64,000 nt of DNA, taken from positions 1 through 64,000 of the forward strand of contig NZ_BSTC01000005.1 in assembly GCF_030269305.1 (NCBI RefSeq), read 5' to 3'. Of this stretch, positions 49,601-61,600 are shown one piece after another. Origin of the DNA: Kineosporia sp. NBRC 101731 (GTDB taxonomy: Bacteria > Actinomycetota > Actinomycetes > Actinomycetales > Kineosporiaceae). The number at the start of each line of letters is the position of its first letter. The stretch's first letter is position 1. The position numbers and the translations under genes are program-made. The notes under the pieces are model-generated. The model did not search any database. It was not told the origin of the DNA and saw only the letters and a program-made list of their open reading frames with translations.

Positions 49601-52600
49601 GTACACCGGTCCCGGACCAGTCGTCCCGGATACCCGGCGGAGGCATCCTGGGTGCCCCGACGCGCGGTCCGGTGCAGGTGCACCCGGTGATCAGTGTTCC
49701 CGGGCACCTGAAGACGTCAGGCGTTCGGGTCCTCTCACCGCTGACCGACGTGTACCACGCGGTCGAGGCGCTGGATGGCCGTGCGCTGGAGGCGGCGGTA
49801 CGGGCCCAGCTGGGTGGTCCGCACACGGCTGCGGTCGAACGGCAGCTGGACGTGTTCTTCCACACCGAGAACTTGCATCTCAACTTCAGTTTCATGGCCG
49901 CGAGCAAGCTGATGTCACATGTTCTGGACATCGGCGGACCACTCGCGTTCGCCCTGAGCGGTCAGATCACCTCGGTTCAGCAGATCACGTCGGTGGTCAA
50001 GACCACTCTGCGGCAGGACTCCGGTTCCTCGGTGAAGATCGAGAGCAAACGAGGTATCTCGTCCACACTGGACGCAGGTCTCAGCCTGGCCGGTGGATTC
50101 CTGCTGAAACAGCACGCGAGCAAGGGTGGGTTGGGCTCCTACCATTCCGCCACCACCACCGGCACCGCCGGGATCAGTCGATCCAAGCCTCTGGCCATCT
50201 CCTCGGGGAACAACGCGGGGTTCAAGGCTGTCCTCGAGTACACCGGTCCGGCCCGGCTGTACCGGGTGAAAATGGCGACGACAGTGACGTTCGACCTGGA
50301 GCAGCCAGGTTTCCCGACCGGGTTGGCCTCGCCGCATCGGGCTGTCGAAGACGTCGAAGCCTTGGTCGAAACGTACATCTGGGTGCCTGAGCACGAGGCC
50401 GAACGGTTCGAGGAACTGGTGCGCGAGCCCCGGGAGAGTCAGGTTCCCGGAAGCCCGGTCCAGCAGGTCCAGCAGGTCCAGCACAGTGTCCCGGCGCCGA
50501 TGCCGGTCTCCGATGACTCGCTCAGTGTGCCGCTGACCGCGCCGGAGCCGGTCACGTCGTCCGTGGTCGAGCCGGTCGCCGGGATCGACCTGGCGGCAGC
50601 TCGGCAGGCCAACCAGAGCAAGCAGATCACCGATAGCCAGGGCAAGATCCGTTACCTGCCGGCTGACCTGGTTCACGGGCGGTCGTTCGGGCACGGTGGT
50701 GTCGATCTGGTGCCTGGGGCCGAGAAGGTGCTCCCGGCGATCGAGCACCTGATCGAGGTCAAGCAGCCCGGTCTGCTCGCCGGGGTCGGTCTGAGCGAGC
50801 GTCAGACATTCTGGCGTCAGGTGGTTCAGGTCTTCTCGGCCAGTGGTCTGCTCACCCGGATGCAGCGTGGTCTGGCGACCCGGATTCCGCTGACCCTGCC
50901 TGTCGGTGGGGTCGTGGTCCGGATCGTGGTGGAGCCCAGGATCGGCTCGATGCTTGAGGCGAAGCTGCAGTCCGACGGCGCAGACCCCGCATCGGTTCAC
51001 AACGGGACGATCGATGTCTCCTGGAAGAACTCGCAGCGGCTGGATCACAAGTTCACTGCCGGCAGCACACTGCGCGGCGGGATCGACCTGCCGTTCCTGA
51101 TCTCCCCGGCACTGGAAAAAACCAAGGTCCGGGGCCTGATTCCTGCTATCGGTGGTTCTCACGCGCGCACGCACCAGATGGCCGCCGTGGGTGGTCAGGC
51201 GGTGAAGTCGAACCGCCGGTACAAATTCGCGAAGAACCGGGTTCACCTGCTGATGTTCGAAGCGGAGTTCCGGGTCGGGGTGAGCGTCAGCGTGCCGACC
51301 CAGCGCATCGCGCATCACCCCGACAACACCCAGGACACCGCCGCACCGATCGAACTGGTGCTGGGAGACGAGCCCTCCACCTCGTACCACCTGCTCGAGG
51401 ACGCAGCGTCGCAGCCCGCTGCGCAGGGTCTGCTGGATCTGCCGTCCGATGCCGTGACGGTCACCGGGAAGGCACGTTTCGCGATCGCCGAGGATCTCCT
51501 GCCGACTCGCCCGGAGCAAGATCTGGCCTCGATCGGGAGAGTGACGACCGGCCTCACCTCGGCCGAGGTGAAGCAGTTCAAGGACACCGCCATGAAGCTG
51601 GACCGGCTGGCCAATCAGGTGGTCCCGGTCAGCCTGATCGGGCTGGACGCGATCGAGCGGGCTCTGGTCGGGCTGCTCGGCTCGGGTGGGAATGTTCATC
51701 AGGTGCGGTCTTTTGTGGAGAACGGGATCTCTCTGGAGCATTTGCTGGGCAACATTGAGCCGTTGCTGGACGGTACCGGTCTGCCGTTGAGTGAGATTCT
51801 CGATCCGGGAGTGGTGTACGACGCGCACACCACGGCGCGGATGCGGTTCTGGTTCGCTCCGCCCAAGCCGTTGCTGAGTACGACGGCGGGGGCTGCGGAC
51901 GATGTGAACGAGTCGACTGTTCGCCTGGACTTCCAGGAGAAGTACTCGGCCTCGACGGACGGCGGTTTCGGCTTCTCCGGGATCGGGGTCCATCGCATCG
52001 AGCAGAGCGGCGATGCCGAGGAAGGTTCCACCAGTGGCACGACGAAGGACGCAGGCCTGTCCTCGATCCTGGTCGGCGCAGGCTTCTCGGGCCGCTTCGA
52101 ATCCCGCAGCGACCGCTCACGCAACGACAACCTGGGCGGTGGTACCCGCCGCACCGGCCGGGACAACGACGAGCACAACCTGTACGACACCGATGTTCTG
52201 GTGGAGATCCGGCAATGGCGCTGGAGTGCCGCGCTGGGCACCTGGAGCCGGACCAATGAGGTCACCCATCTGCGGATCGAGCGGGGAGCGCGGTTCCTGT
52301 TCAGCAAGGCCAACAGCCAGTCGCTGAAGCTTGAGCTGCCCTTGCCCGAACCCGTTGCCGAGATCACCCCGGAAACGGACGAGGTCGAGGAGGCCTTCAC
52401 CGGGACGCCGGTGCAGTCGAACCCGGTCGCTGAGACGAATGTCGAGGCCCTGCCGGTATCGGCGCCCCAGGCCGAGACCGATCTGCCCGTGCTGAGCCCT
52501 CCCCGTTTCGTGAACGACGGGCATCTGTTCGGGCTGTCCGAGGTGGTCGGGCTGCGCGATCCGGGGGCCGTGCTCACCCGGGTACAGACCCTGCTGGCCG

Positions 52601-55600
52601 ATCACGTCGACGGTTACGCCGATCAGACCTGGCTGGACGTGCCCACCGGCGCCCGGGTGCCGCTGGAGGCGGTCCTGTCCGGCCGTAACCTCCGGGCCCG
52701 GATGGGCACCGCGATGGGCGCGGGCATCGTCCTGGTGCTGGTGCGGGACCTGCCGGTGGCTCCCTACCGGCAACTGGTGCAGGTCAAGGTCACGATGACC
52801 CTGGGGCAGGCGGTGTCCGGCGGGACGAAGGTGCCGGTCGCCCTGGACAACTTCGCGCAGTCGTCCGGGAAGACCGACCTGGCCACCGGCGGCGGAACAA
52901 CCGTCTCGGGCGGTGGCAATGTCAGCAGTGGTTTCACGGTGCACTCCACGGAACGGCCTGGTGGCGCACTGGCCGGCTCGCGGGCGTCCCAGTCGTCCGT
53001 GTCGCTGACCGAGACCAGCAGCAAGAAACACAACTCCCGGATCAAACCGAAGACCAAGGACGCGCTGGAGACCGTGCACCCGGTGAACTTCCGGGTGGAG
53101 CTGCGGGTGACGAACGAACCGTCGCAGTGGCTGGACAGCGTGACCGGAGGCCGGGCCTGGCGTCCCGATCCGGCTCAGGTGTACCGGGCGAATCTTGCCG
53201 GTGAACTGACCCTGCGCACCCCCACCGACCTGAGCGTGACCGGATCTCTGAACGCCTCGCACACCTCCCATCATCCGTATCTGCTGACCAGCAAGCCGGA
53301 ACCGCTGGAGCTCGGCGAGCACCTGCCGGTCCAGACCTGGCTTCCCGGCGCCAGGTTCCTTCCCGCGCATCTGCAGGCCGTGCTCACCGGCCACCAGCCG
53401 AACTCGATCGAGGCCTTCCGGGCAGCACCTCCCGGAAGTTCGGCGCTGCAGCGGCTGCACCTGCTCGCCTCGGAGGAGGGAATGGCGGCCGGCGCCCCGA
53501 AGATGCTTTCGGCGGATGGTCTTCGGGTTCCGGGAACCCAGGTTCCCGGCGCGGTCACCGATACGGTTCACGACCTGGTCACGAGGCTGGGGCTGGCCCA
53601 TCTGGTGATCCTCAACCCGCCCGGCCCGCAGAGCGGCACGATCCTGCCGGTGCGCATCGGGACCGAGCGCACCACCGAGTCCGGGCAGGAGATCGAACAG
53701 GGCGTCACTCAGGAGACCACCGGCGGCGGTTCGGCCGCGGCATCGTTCGCCCACACTTTCCTTCACTCGGACGACGAGCTGATCAGGCTCGGTGAGACCA
53801 GCTCGCTGGCCGGTCAGGTCACCGGGGCTCGGGCCGGTGCTGCCTCGAAGGGCAGCACCGCGAACGCCGGCCGGGTGGTCGAGGAGACCAAGGAACTCGA
53901 CATCCAGGGATTCCTGTTCCGGGCCGATGCGGTTCACACGACATCTCGGGAGAGTAGCTCGCGCAGGCTGTCGCATCAGGGCGATTCAATTCCCACGGGG
54001 CAGCAGGAGATCAGCGTCGCCAACGGCGCCTATGTGCTGTTCGGTGAGGCCGAGGCCGAGGCACTGGGACTGATCACGGTCGTGTCGGCAGCCGACGGTC
54101 AGGGCAAGGTGTACCGGCCCGGCCTGCAGGCAACGGTCGACGGGCTGCAGACGGATGCGGCAGAACAACCGGTTTCGGCTCAGGTCACCCGGTCGGGGAT
54201 CGCCCTGGACAGTTCGCGGCAGCTGGGTGATGCGCTCGTCCCGGTTCCCGGGTGGCTGACCGTAACCGGCCGGTTCGACGTGGAATCCCAGACCGTCCAG
54301 CTGGGTTCGGACCCGGCCAACCGTTGGGGGGCAGCAGCATTCGTTGCCTGGCTCGCGCTGCAACCGCAGTGGGCGGGACGTTCCCTGATCCTGCTTCTCG
54401 ACGGGGCAGGAGCGGTGAACGGCAGGGCGGTGGCGGACACGTTCGCCCATCAGGTGCAGGAACTCGCCGGTGTGGAGGTGCTGGCCCCCACCGGCCGGCT
54501 GCTGATGCTGCCGCAGCCCCCGGACACGGTTGGCGACGCGGACCCGCAGGGCCTGCTCCAGGTGACGGACTCCGCGCAGAACGGTGAGCAGGAGAACGCC
54601 TTCCGCTGGTTCGGCCAGGTGCACGCCGACGGCGTCCGTACCGTGGCCGCAGATCTGGACGATGCGCTGAAGGCGATCGGCGCCTCACCGGCAGCCGATC
54701 AACGCCCACACTGGTTGTCACCGACCGTCCCCCTGCTCACCCCGCACAGCATGACCACGGCCGGCCACCGCAACGACGAGAACCTGACCGAGATCCCGCT
54801 GGAGGATGGCCCGTTCAGCGATACTCGCTCCAGCGAGCGGGCTGTGCCCGAGGCGGTCGAGGGCGAGGTGGATCGCGTTCTGAGGGACGTGGTGGCCGAT
54901 GTGGTGGCGAACGCTGCGGTTGAGGACGAGGTGACTCGCGTTCTGGATGACCTGGTGACCGATGTGGTCGCCGGTCATCAGGCTGTTTCGGAACATGCTG
55001 ATGCGCCTCAGGAGGCTGCGCCGTCGGCGCTCTCGCAGATCGCCCCGGCTCCACCTAGTGAGTATGGTCATCTGGGGCGTGATGAAGCGACGGTGCCGCT
55101 GGTCCGGCAGGAGTTGCTGCTGCAGTTGGCTGCGCTTCCGGATGCTGTCGGTGTCGTCCACCCGACCCTCACACAGGTGCGTGAACTGCTCGGGCCGTTG
55201 CAGGCGCCCGTCTACGACGGTTTGACCATCGCCGAGATTGCCTCGCGGGTGTTGCATGAATACCTGGATGGGCTAGGGGCGAACCGTGATGGTGTCGAAC
55301 TTCCCGGATCCGTTGCGAGCAGTGAAGTTCAGCGCCGACCGCTCTCCGCAGCGGAGGTTTTCGCTGCTCTCAAGCGTTCGCGCGGGGTTCGCCCGGAATC
55401 GGCTGCCGAGGTCGAGCGGGCGGTCGGGGATTGGCTGGCCGCGGTGGATGCCCGGGGACCCGTTCGGGGAGCCCTGGCCGAGCTCGACGACAGTACGGTC
55501 CCGACCGACTGTGTCCTGCGGGTGACGACGGTCGCCCGGGCCCTGGGGGCACGAGAGGCCGTGCTGGACGACCGCGGAACCTCACCGGTTCTGGGGGATC

Positions 55601-58600
55601 TGCTGGCAGTGATCGGTGCCGACTGGTTCACCCCGGTCCGTTCGGTGAGCGAGGCCGAGAAAGCGATGGCCGCTGAGCCGGTGGGGTCAGTGGCAGTGGT
55701 CTACACGCAGGCGCCCGGACGGCCGAAACATGTTCTTCTGTTGTGGAACACGCTGGATGGACCGCGATGGGTGGAGACCCAGGCGGAGCCAGGAAGCCGG
55801 GTGCGTGGGCCTGGTGAGTCCGGGATCAGCGATGTCGGTCTCGGGATGGCCATGATTCCGGTGCCCGGTAGTGCCACGGTCGTGGGAACGAGACCGGAAA
55901 CCGAACAGGGAAGCCGGACCGTTGAGGCACTGATTGATCCCGCGACCTCCGTATCACCTCAGGCACTCTTCGATAAGTCCGTCGTCCGGCTCAATGAGGC
56001 GCCGGACGAGGAACTCATCGACGACGTACATCGCCTCCTGCAGGCCGATGAGTCCCAGATCGTGAGGCTGTCCGGGCTGGCGGAGCTGCAACGTGAGGTG
56101 GCGCTCGTACTGGACGGTCTCCCCTTGTCGAGCGACGTGGTCAGAGCAGCGGACCTACGCTCAGATCTGATGTCCCGCGTCACTCCGGAGAACGTCGCGG
56201 CGCAGGTGAAGCAGCATGGTCGGTTCCAGGCAGAAGCGACCCAACATCGGCTCGTACTAGGGACCCGTACGGTCACGGTGGTCGCGCATCCGAGAATGCG
56301 GAAGTACCAGCCTCCCGCAGATGGACGGCAGACCGTTCACCTGATCTGGGAGTTGCGTGCCTACCGGCAGCTGTCGCTGTCGATGCACCGCACCTTGCAG
56401 CACGTCAAGCACGTGACCGCAGGGCAGCTGACCATACGCCCCAGCATTGAGGAATCGCTGGACGAGCAGAGGCGCAGGACGTTCGTTCGCCTGGATCTGT
56501 ACTCGAGCCAACGATATCCAGCACTGAAAGGCATACTCGAAGGGGAGCTGGCGCAATGGAAGGAAACCTACAATGCGCAGTTGAAGGCTTTCCAGGCGAG
56601 ACACTCTCCCTTCGATAGCCCCGAGCATCATTGGGACGTCGTTGAATTCGAGCGACGGACTCTGGACCTGTTGGACCGTGCGTTCCGTAGGGTGCTGGAG
56701 CGGAGTTCTTCGTCGGAGGACGTGTCGGGGGGGATGTCGCAAGCCCGTGACTGGGTGGTACGTAAAATCAAGGGTGATATTGAGCCCTGGCCGCTGTCGG
56801 CCGCGTCGGGTGACGATCCGAACACGACAGCCGAAGACGGCATTTCTGGCGACGCATCTTTCGATCCGTTGCAGAAATTCGTGGTAGATGCTGCAAGAAC
56901 GGATGAATTCGATCGAGCGGAAGGGATTTCAGGTCGACGGAGGAAATTGGAGGAAACTGTTTGGGAAGGGCACTGGAATGCGATTGCGGAGGTGTGCGAG
57001 AAGTACAAATACACTATTGCCATACGTGAGACCGGTGCGTTCTCCATTGCCCGGATCAAGGAGGGCGCCAAGCCGAAACCGCACACCATCCTTGAGAAAT
57101 CCATCAAAGAATCCTCGGTGCACAAGGCCTATGCGGATCGCTCCGTGGCCGAACGTGAAGAGGTGATGAGCTGGCTGGAGAGCCAGGACCTGCTGGGTTT
57201 TGTCGGTCATTGGGGGCCGAGAGGGCTGATCGGTGTCCGCATCGACAACCCTCCCCCGTACGTCCGGGAGATTCGCATCGCCGACCCGTCTCGGCCCGGC
57301 CAGTACATGAGCATCATTCATGATCTTGACGGGCAAGGGCAGTACGTGCCGCTGACCGTGCGGGACGGGAACGGCGAGCTTGTCGCGGGTGGCGGCCATG
57401 CCTTGGCCAAGCTCAAGGAGGATCCGCGGTGGAAGCAATATCTGTATACCGGGGACTACGACCTGCATGAGGCGTACTACGTGTACACCGGCCATGGTTC
57501 GACAGGCCGGGACTGGCAGATTGCCGAGGCATCGAACGAGAAAGTCGCATTCCTGAACCGGCTCAACGATGGGATCGCGAGGAACTCCGGAGAGGACGTG
57601 AAGCGCGCCGGTCGGGCATACCTGGGGGACGGGCGTCTGCACATGGACAGGCAGGAGTCTGCCTACGCCATGTTCCAGCACGGTGACCAGGCGACCTACC
57701 GGATGAATCAGTACCTGGAGGCGGCAGAGTCCGGCTCTGAGCAGGCAGTGCTGGTGCGGGCAGTCGCGACCGAGAGCGACGAGCCGATGGCCTGGTGCCG
57801 CTTCGGTCAGTGGTTCGTCACGTTGAACCGGGTGGAACACGCTGCACTGCGGGCCGCCTGGGGACTGGTTCCACCCAACAGTTGGAGTCCAGAGGTAGAG
57901 AAGAAGACGGCAGAGGGTCTGTACAGAACGGCCCGCTACACCGATGGCCGACCACCGGTCCACGCGGCCGCCAATGCGGTGCATCAGCGCCGGCCGCTGG
58001 GTTCGTCGGGCGATTCGTGGCGGATCGGCCGGGTGCTGAGTGATGAAGTTCGGGTGCGCGAGCTGTTCCCGGAGCTGGCGTCGGTGAATCCCTTGCGGGG
58101 ACAGGGTGGTGAATTCGGGCTCAACTGTGTGCTGGCGTTCATCACGATGTCGATGGCGGTGCAGGAGGGTGAGGCGTTCCAGGCTCCGCCGAGTGCCATC
58201 TGGTCACGGGACGAGTTGGCGGGCTGGCAGGGGCAGCGGTTGGGTGTGACGGAGCCGGTGTTTTTCCGGTCGGGTGATCTGGATGCGGTGCGGTCGGTCA
58301 TGCGGGCTGCGGGTGAGGGTGCTCAGGCTGGGTTGGTGTTCCGGGTTCCGGGGGCGGGTTTCGATCATGTGGTGAATGTGGTGACCAGGGACGGGCAGGT
58401 GTGGTTCCTGGATGCGCAGGCGGGTGCGGCGGCGGTTCTGCCGGATGGGGTGGAGGAGTTCGAGTTCTGGCCGATGTCAGCGGGTATCGCTGATTTGGGA
58501 GACCCGCCGGGGAGTGTGGATCTGGTCGCCTCGCAGACGCAGATCGTGCGGGACGCTGCGCTTGCAGCTGGGCTGGGCTTGGCCGGGGCCAAGGTCACCG

Positions 58601-61600
58601 GTGTTGATGTGGACGTAGATCTTTCGTCCGAGCGGTCGGCGCCAGCCGGCCAGCCTCGATCGACCGGTCATGATCCCAAGGTGGCTGACGGTGGCAGCTC
58701 ACATGCACCTACCGTGCAGATGTCAACAGCGCGTGAGGGCGACCAGACTGGCGCCGTCGACGGGGCCCCCAGCGTCGACCAGGTCGGCGAAGCCAGTGAG
58801 ACACCGAAATGGGAGTACAAGCCGTCTCTGGACGAGCCGTTGCGGGTTCTGACCGGAGCGGATGGCGGGGTCATGATGGGTGATGCCCGCGATCCTGTGG
58901 TCCGGCAGGCATTGGTACAGGAGTTTGCCCGGCGCGGTGCGGAACTTGATGGTGTTCTGATCGCGGTCTCGCATGTCTCGGGCGACCTTGCCCTGGAACT
59001 GTTGGCGTCGGGTGCGGCTTTTCGCTACAGCCCTGATGTCGTTCGTCAATCGGGTGACGGGACGTTCTATCTGTCCACCATCGCAGACCGAACCACAGGG
59101 GAAACCGCTGAGGCGACCGGCGGTTTCAGCGTCAGTAGCGCGCCAGGAACCGAGTTCCTGACCGGCTGGATTACTGCTCTACCCCGAGGCTGGTCATACC
59201 CGCAGACCGGTGAGGTGGTGGAGGTCACGGATGATCGGCGTGGCATCTTCATCCGTGAGAGCCGTCTGTCGCAGCCGGCCGCTTCATGGGAAAGCCGCCT
59301 GGCCGAGTCCAAGATCTTCAACGGGGAGTTGTCGGCGTATCAGGATCTGCTGGACGGAGATACCAGAACGCACCGTAGGGCATACCTGTATCGAGTCGCT
59401 TCCGGTGTTCTGATTACTGATCGGCCGGGTATCGATCTTCGGGCTCTGGAGCGTCCGGCTCAGGAACAGATGGTCATCTACACCCGGTTCACCGATCCCG
59501 GTCGGGCTGAGGACGAGGCGGACTATGTTGCTGCCGAACTTGACCTTTCGCCCGACCAGATGGTGCACCAAGACCTACCGGTAGATGCGACGAGTACATA
59601 TGTCATTGAACGTCACGAGCTGAGTGCGGCCGGCACCTGGTCGTTCGCTCGTGGCCCTGCTCCTGTTGCTCTGCCCAACACGGTGGTGCAGCTGCTGGAT
59701 CAGCAGCGGTATGAGACCGAGCCGGTTCAGTACCGCCATGTCGAGCGCACCCGATGGAACGCTCCGGCGCAGGCCGACGTCAGGGCCAGGATCGGGAACA
59801 TCCTCAGTTCGTCGGGTGAGCTGAACCAGCAGGACGTGGTTTTCACTCACCAGATGACAAAATTCCTGTCGAGAGTCGTGCCGTCGGTGCCTCGGACACT
59901 CGGGGATGATGATGCGGCGGCAGGGATACCGGTGGCCGAGGAGATGGTGCTCGGGGTGCCGGTGACTGAGGGCACGGTGGCCGAGGACGTGGTGGCCGGG
60001 GTGCCGGTGACCGATGGCGTGGTGGCCGGGGTACCGATGGTCGGGGGACCGGCGGTCGAGGACGTGGTGGCGGGGGTACCGGTAACTGAGGATGCGCTGG
60101 CCGAGGACCTGGCGGCTGGGGTGCTGGTGGCCGAGGACGTGGTCGTCGGGCTACTCGTGGCTGAGGAGGTAGAACTAGGGGTACTGGCGCCCGAGGACGG
60201 GGTTGCCGAGGAGGTGGTGGCTGGGGTTCCGGTGGATGGAGAGGCCGAGCTGGGGGTCTTGGTTGCCGAGGAGGTGGTGGCTGGGGTTCCGGTGGATGGA
60301 GAGGCCGAGCTGGGGGTCTTGGTTGCCGAGGAGGTGGTGGCTGGGGTTCCGGTGGATGAGGAGGCCGAGCTGGGGGTCTTGGTCGCCGAGGAAGTTGCAG
60401 CTGGGGTTCCGGTGGCCGAGGAAGTGGCTGACGGGGGTGGGGCGCTGTCTCGGCCTTCCGCGGAAGAGATCGCTCACAATCAACTACGTGACGGTCTGCG
60501 CAGTGCTGTCACGCAGCTCGGTGCCGACTGGGAGGGGACACTGGCCCGGTGGGCCGAAGCAATTGCGATTCGGTCTGGTCCGGCCAATCCCTACACAGCA
60601 AGTCTTTTCGAGGTCCGCCAGTATCAGGTGCCAGCCGATGAGGTGCTGGGGCAGGATCGGGCGACCGGGCGCACAGTCACCGTGCTGGAGATGAACCAGA
60701 TCATTCGTCTCCAGCCTCAGGGGACGGTGACCGGCGAGCAGATCCAGGAGATGACCCGCCGGGTGCAGCAGTCCTGGGATGCGGCCGTCAATGACACGCC
60801 AGTGGTGTCGTACGACGGTGAGTTGATCCTGGTCCGTTACCGCTGGGAGCTTGCGGTGGGGAACGGCCCAGCGCATCGGGTGATTCAGGTGCATCCGGCA
60901 GGTGTGGTCGTGCGGGCCAACACCTCGCGGGTGGGCGTGGACACTCATGCCTCCGTCGTCATTCACGAGATTTTCCACGGGTTCGGACAGCCGGATCGAT
61001 ACCGGGATCGCCCGGTAGATGCAACCACCCTGGCTGATGCCGATTCGGGTCATTCGGTGATCGAGACGAATCGCCGTCTCGACGTCTTCCGTCGTGGCTT
61101 TCTCAAGGAGCGTCGGGCCGACCAGGAACGGCGTGCTCGGATCACCGGTGAAGAACCGCAGGCGACGAAGGAGCGCCTTGGAAAGTTGAAGAAGCGCTTC
61201 GAGAACAGAGGTACACCCACGGTACGTGACGTTACCCAGACCTTGATGGGAGACACCCAGCCCTTGCCGCGGCTCACCATGCGGGATGTGTTCACCAGTA
61301 TCGGCCTGGTGCGTGACGCTGGTGCCGAACACGACGTCGAGCCAGTTCGTCAGCTCTGGTCGGAGTACCGCCGGCTGCGTGGTGAGGCTGTCGCCGTTAG
61401 CGAAGGGCCGACGTCGACCGAAACTAACCAGCGTCTCATAGATCTCACGGTTCAGTGGTATAGGGTCGCGGAACGGTTATACGAGCAGTCGCTGGCCGAG
61501 TCCCAGTTGGTCGATGCTCAATTACCGGTCACCGACCTCGACGGTGGCGCCTTGTGGCATCCACGGCTCAAGGACCTCGACGACTTGGAGACATGGATCC

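Noticed and set aside
60201-60420. Regular 60-bp repeats considered as a CRISPR array
   Set aside because: Repeats are contiguous with no unique spacers, are in frame and encode a 20-residue protein repeat.
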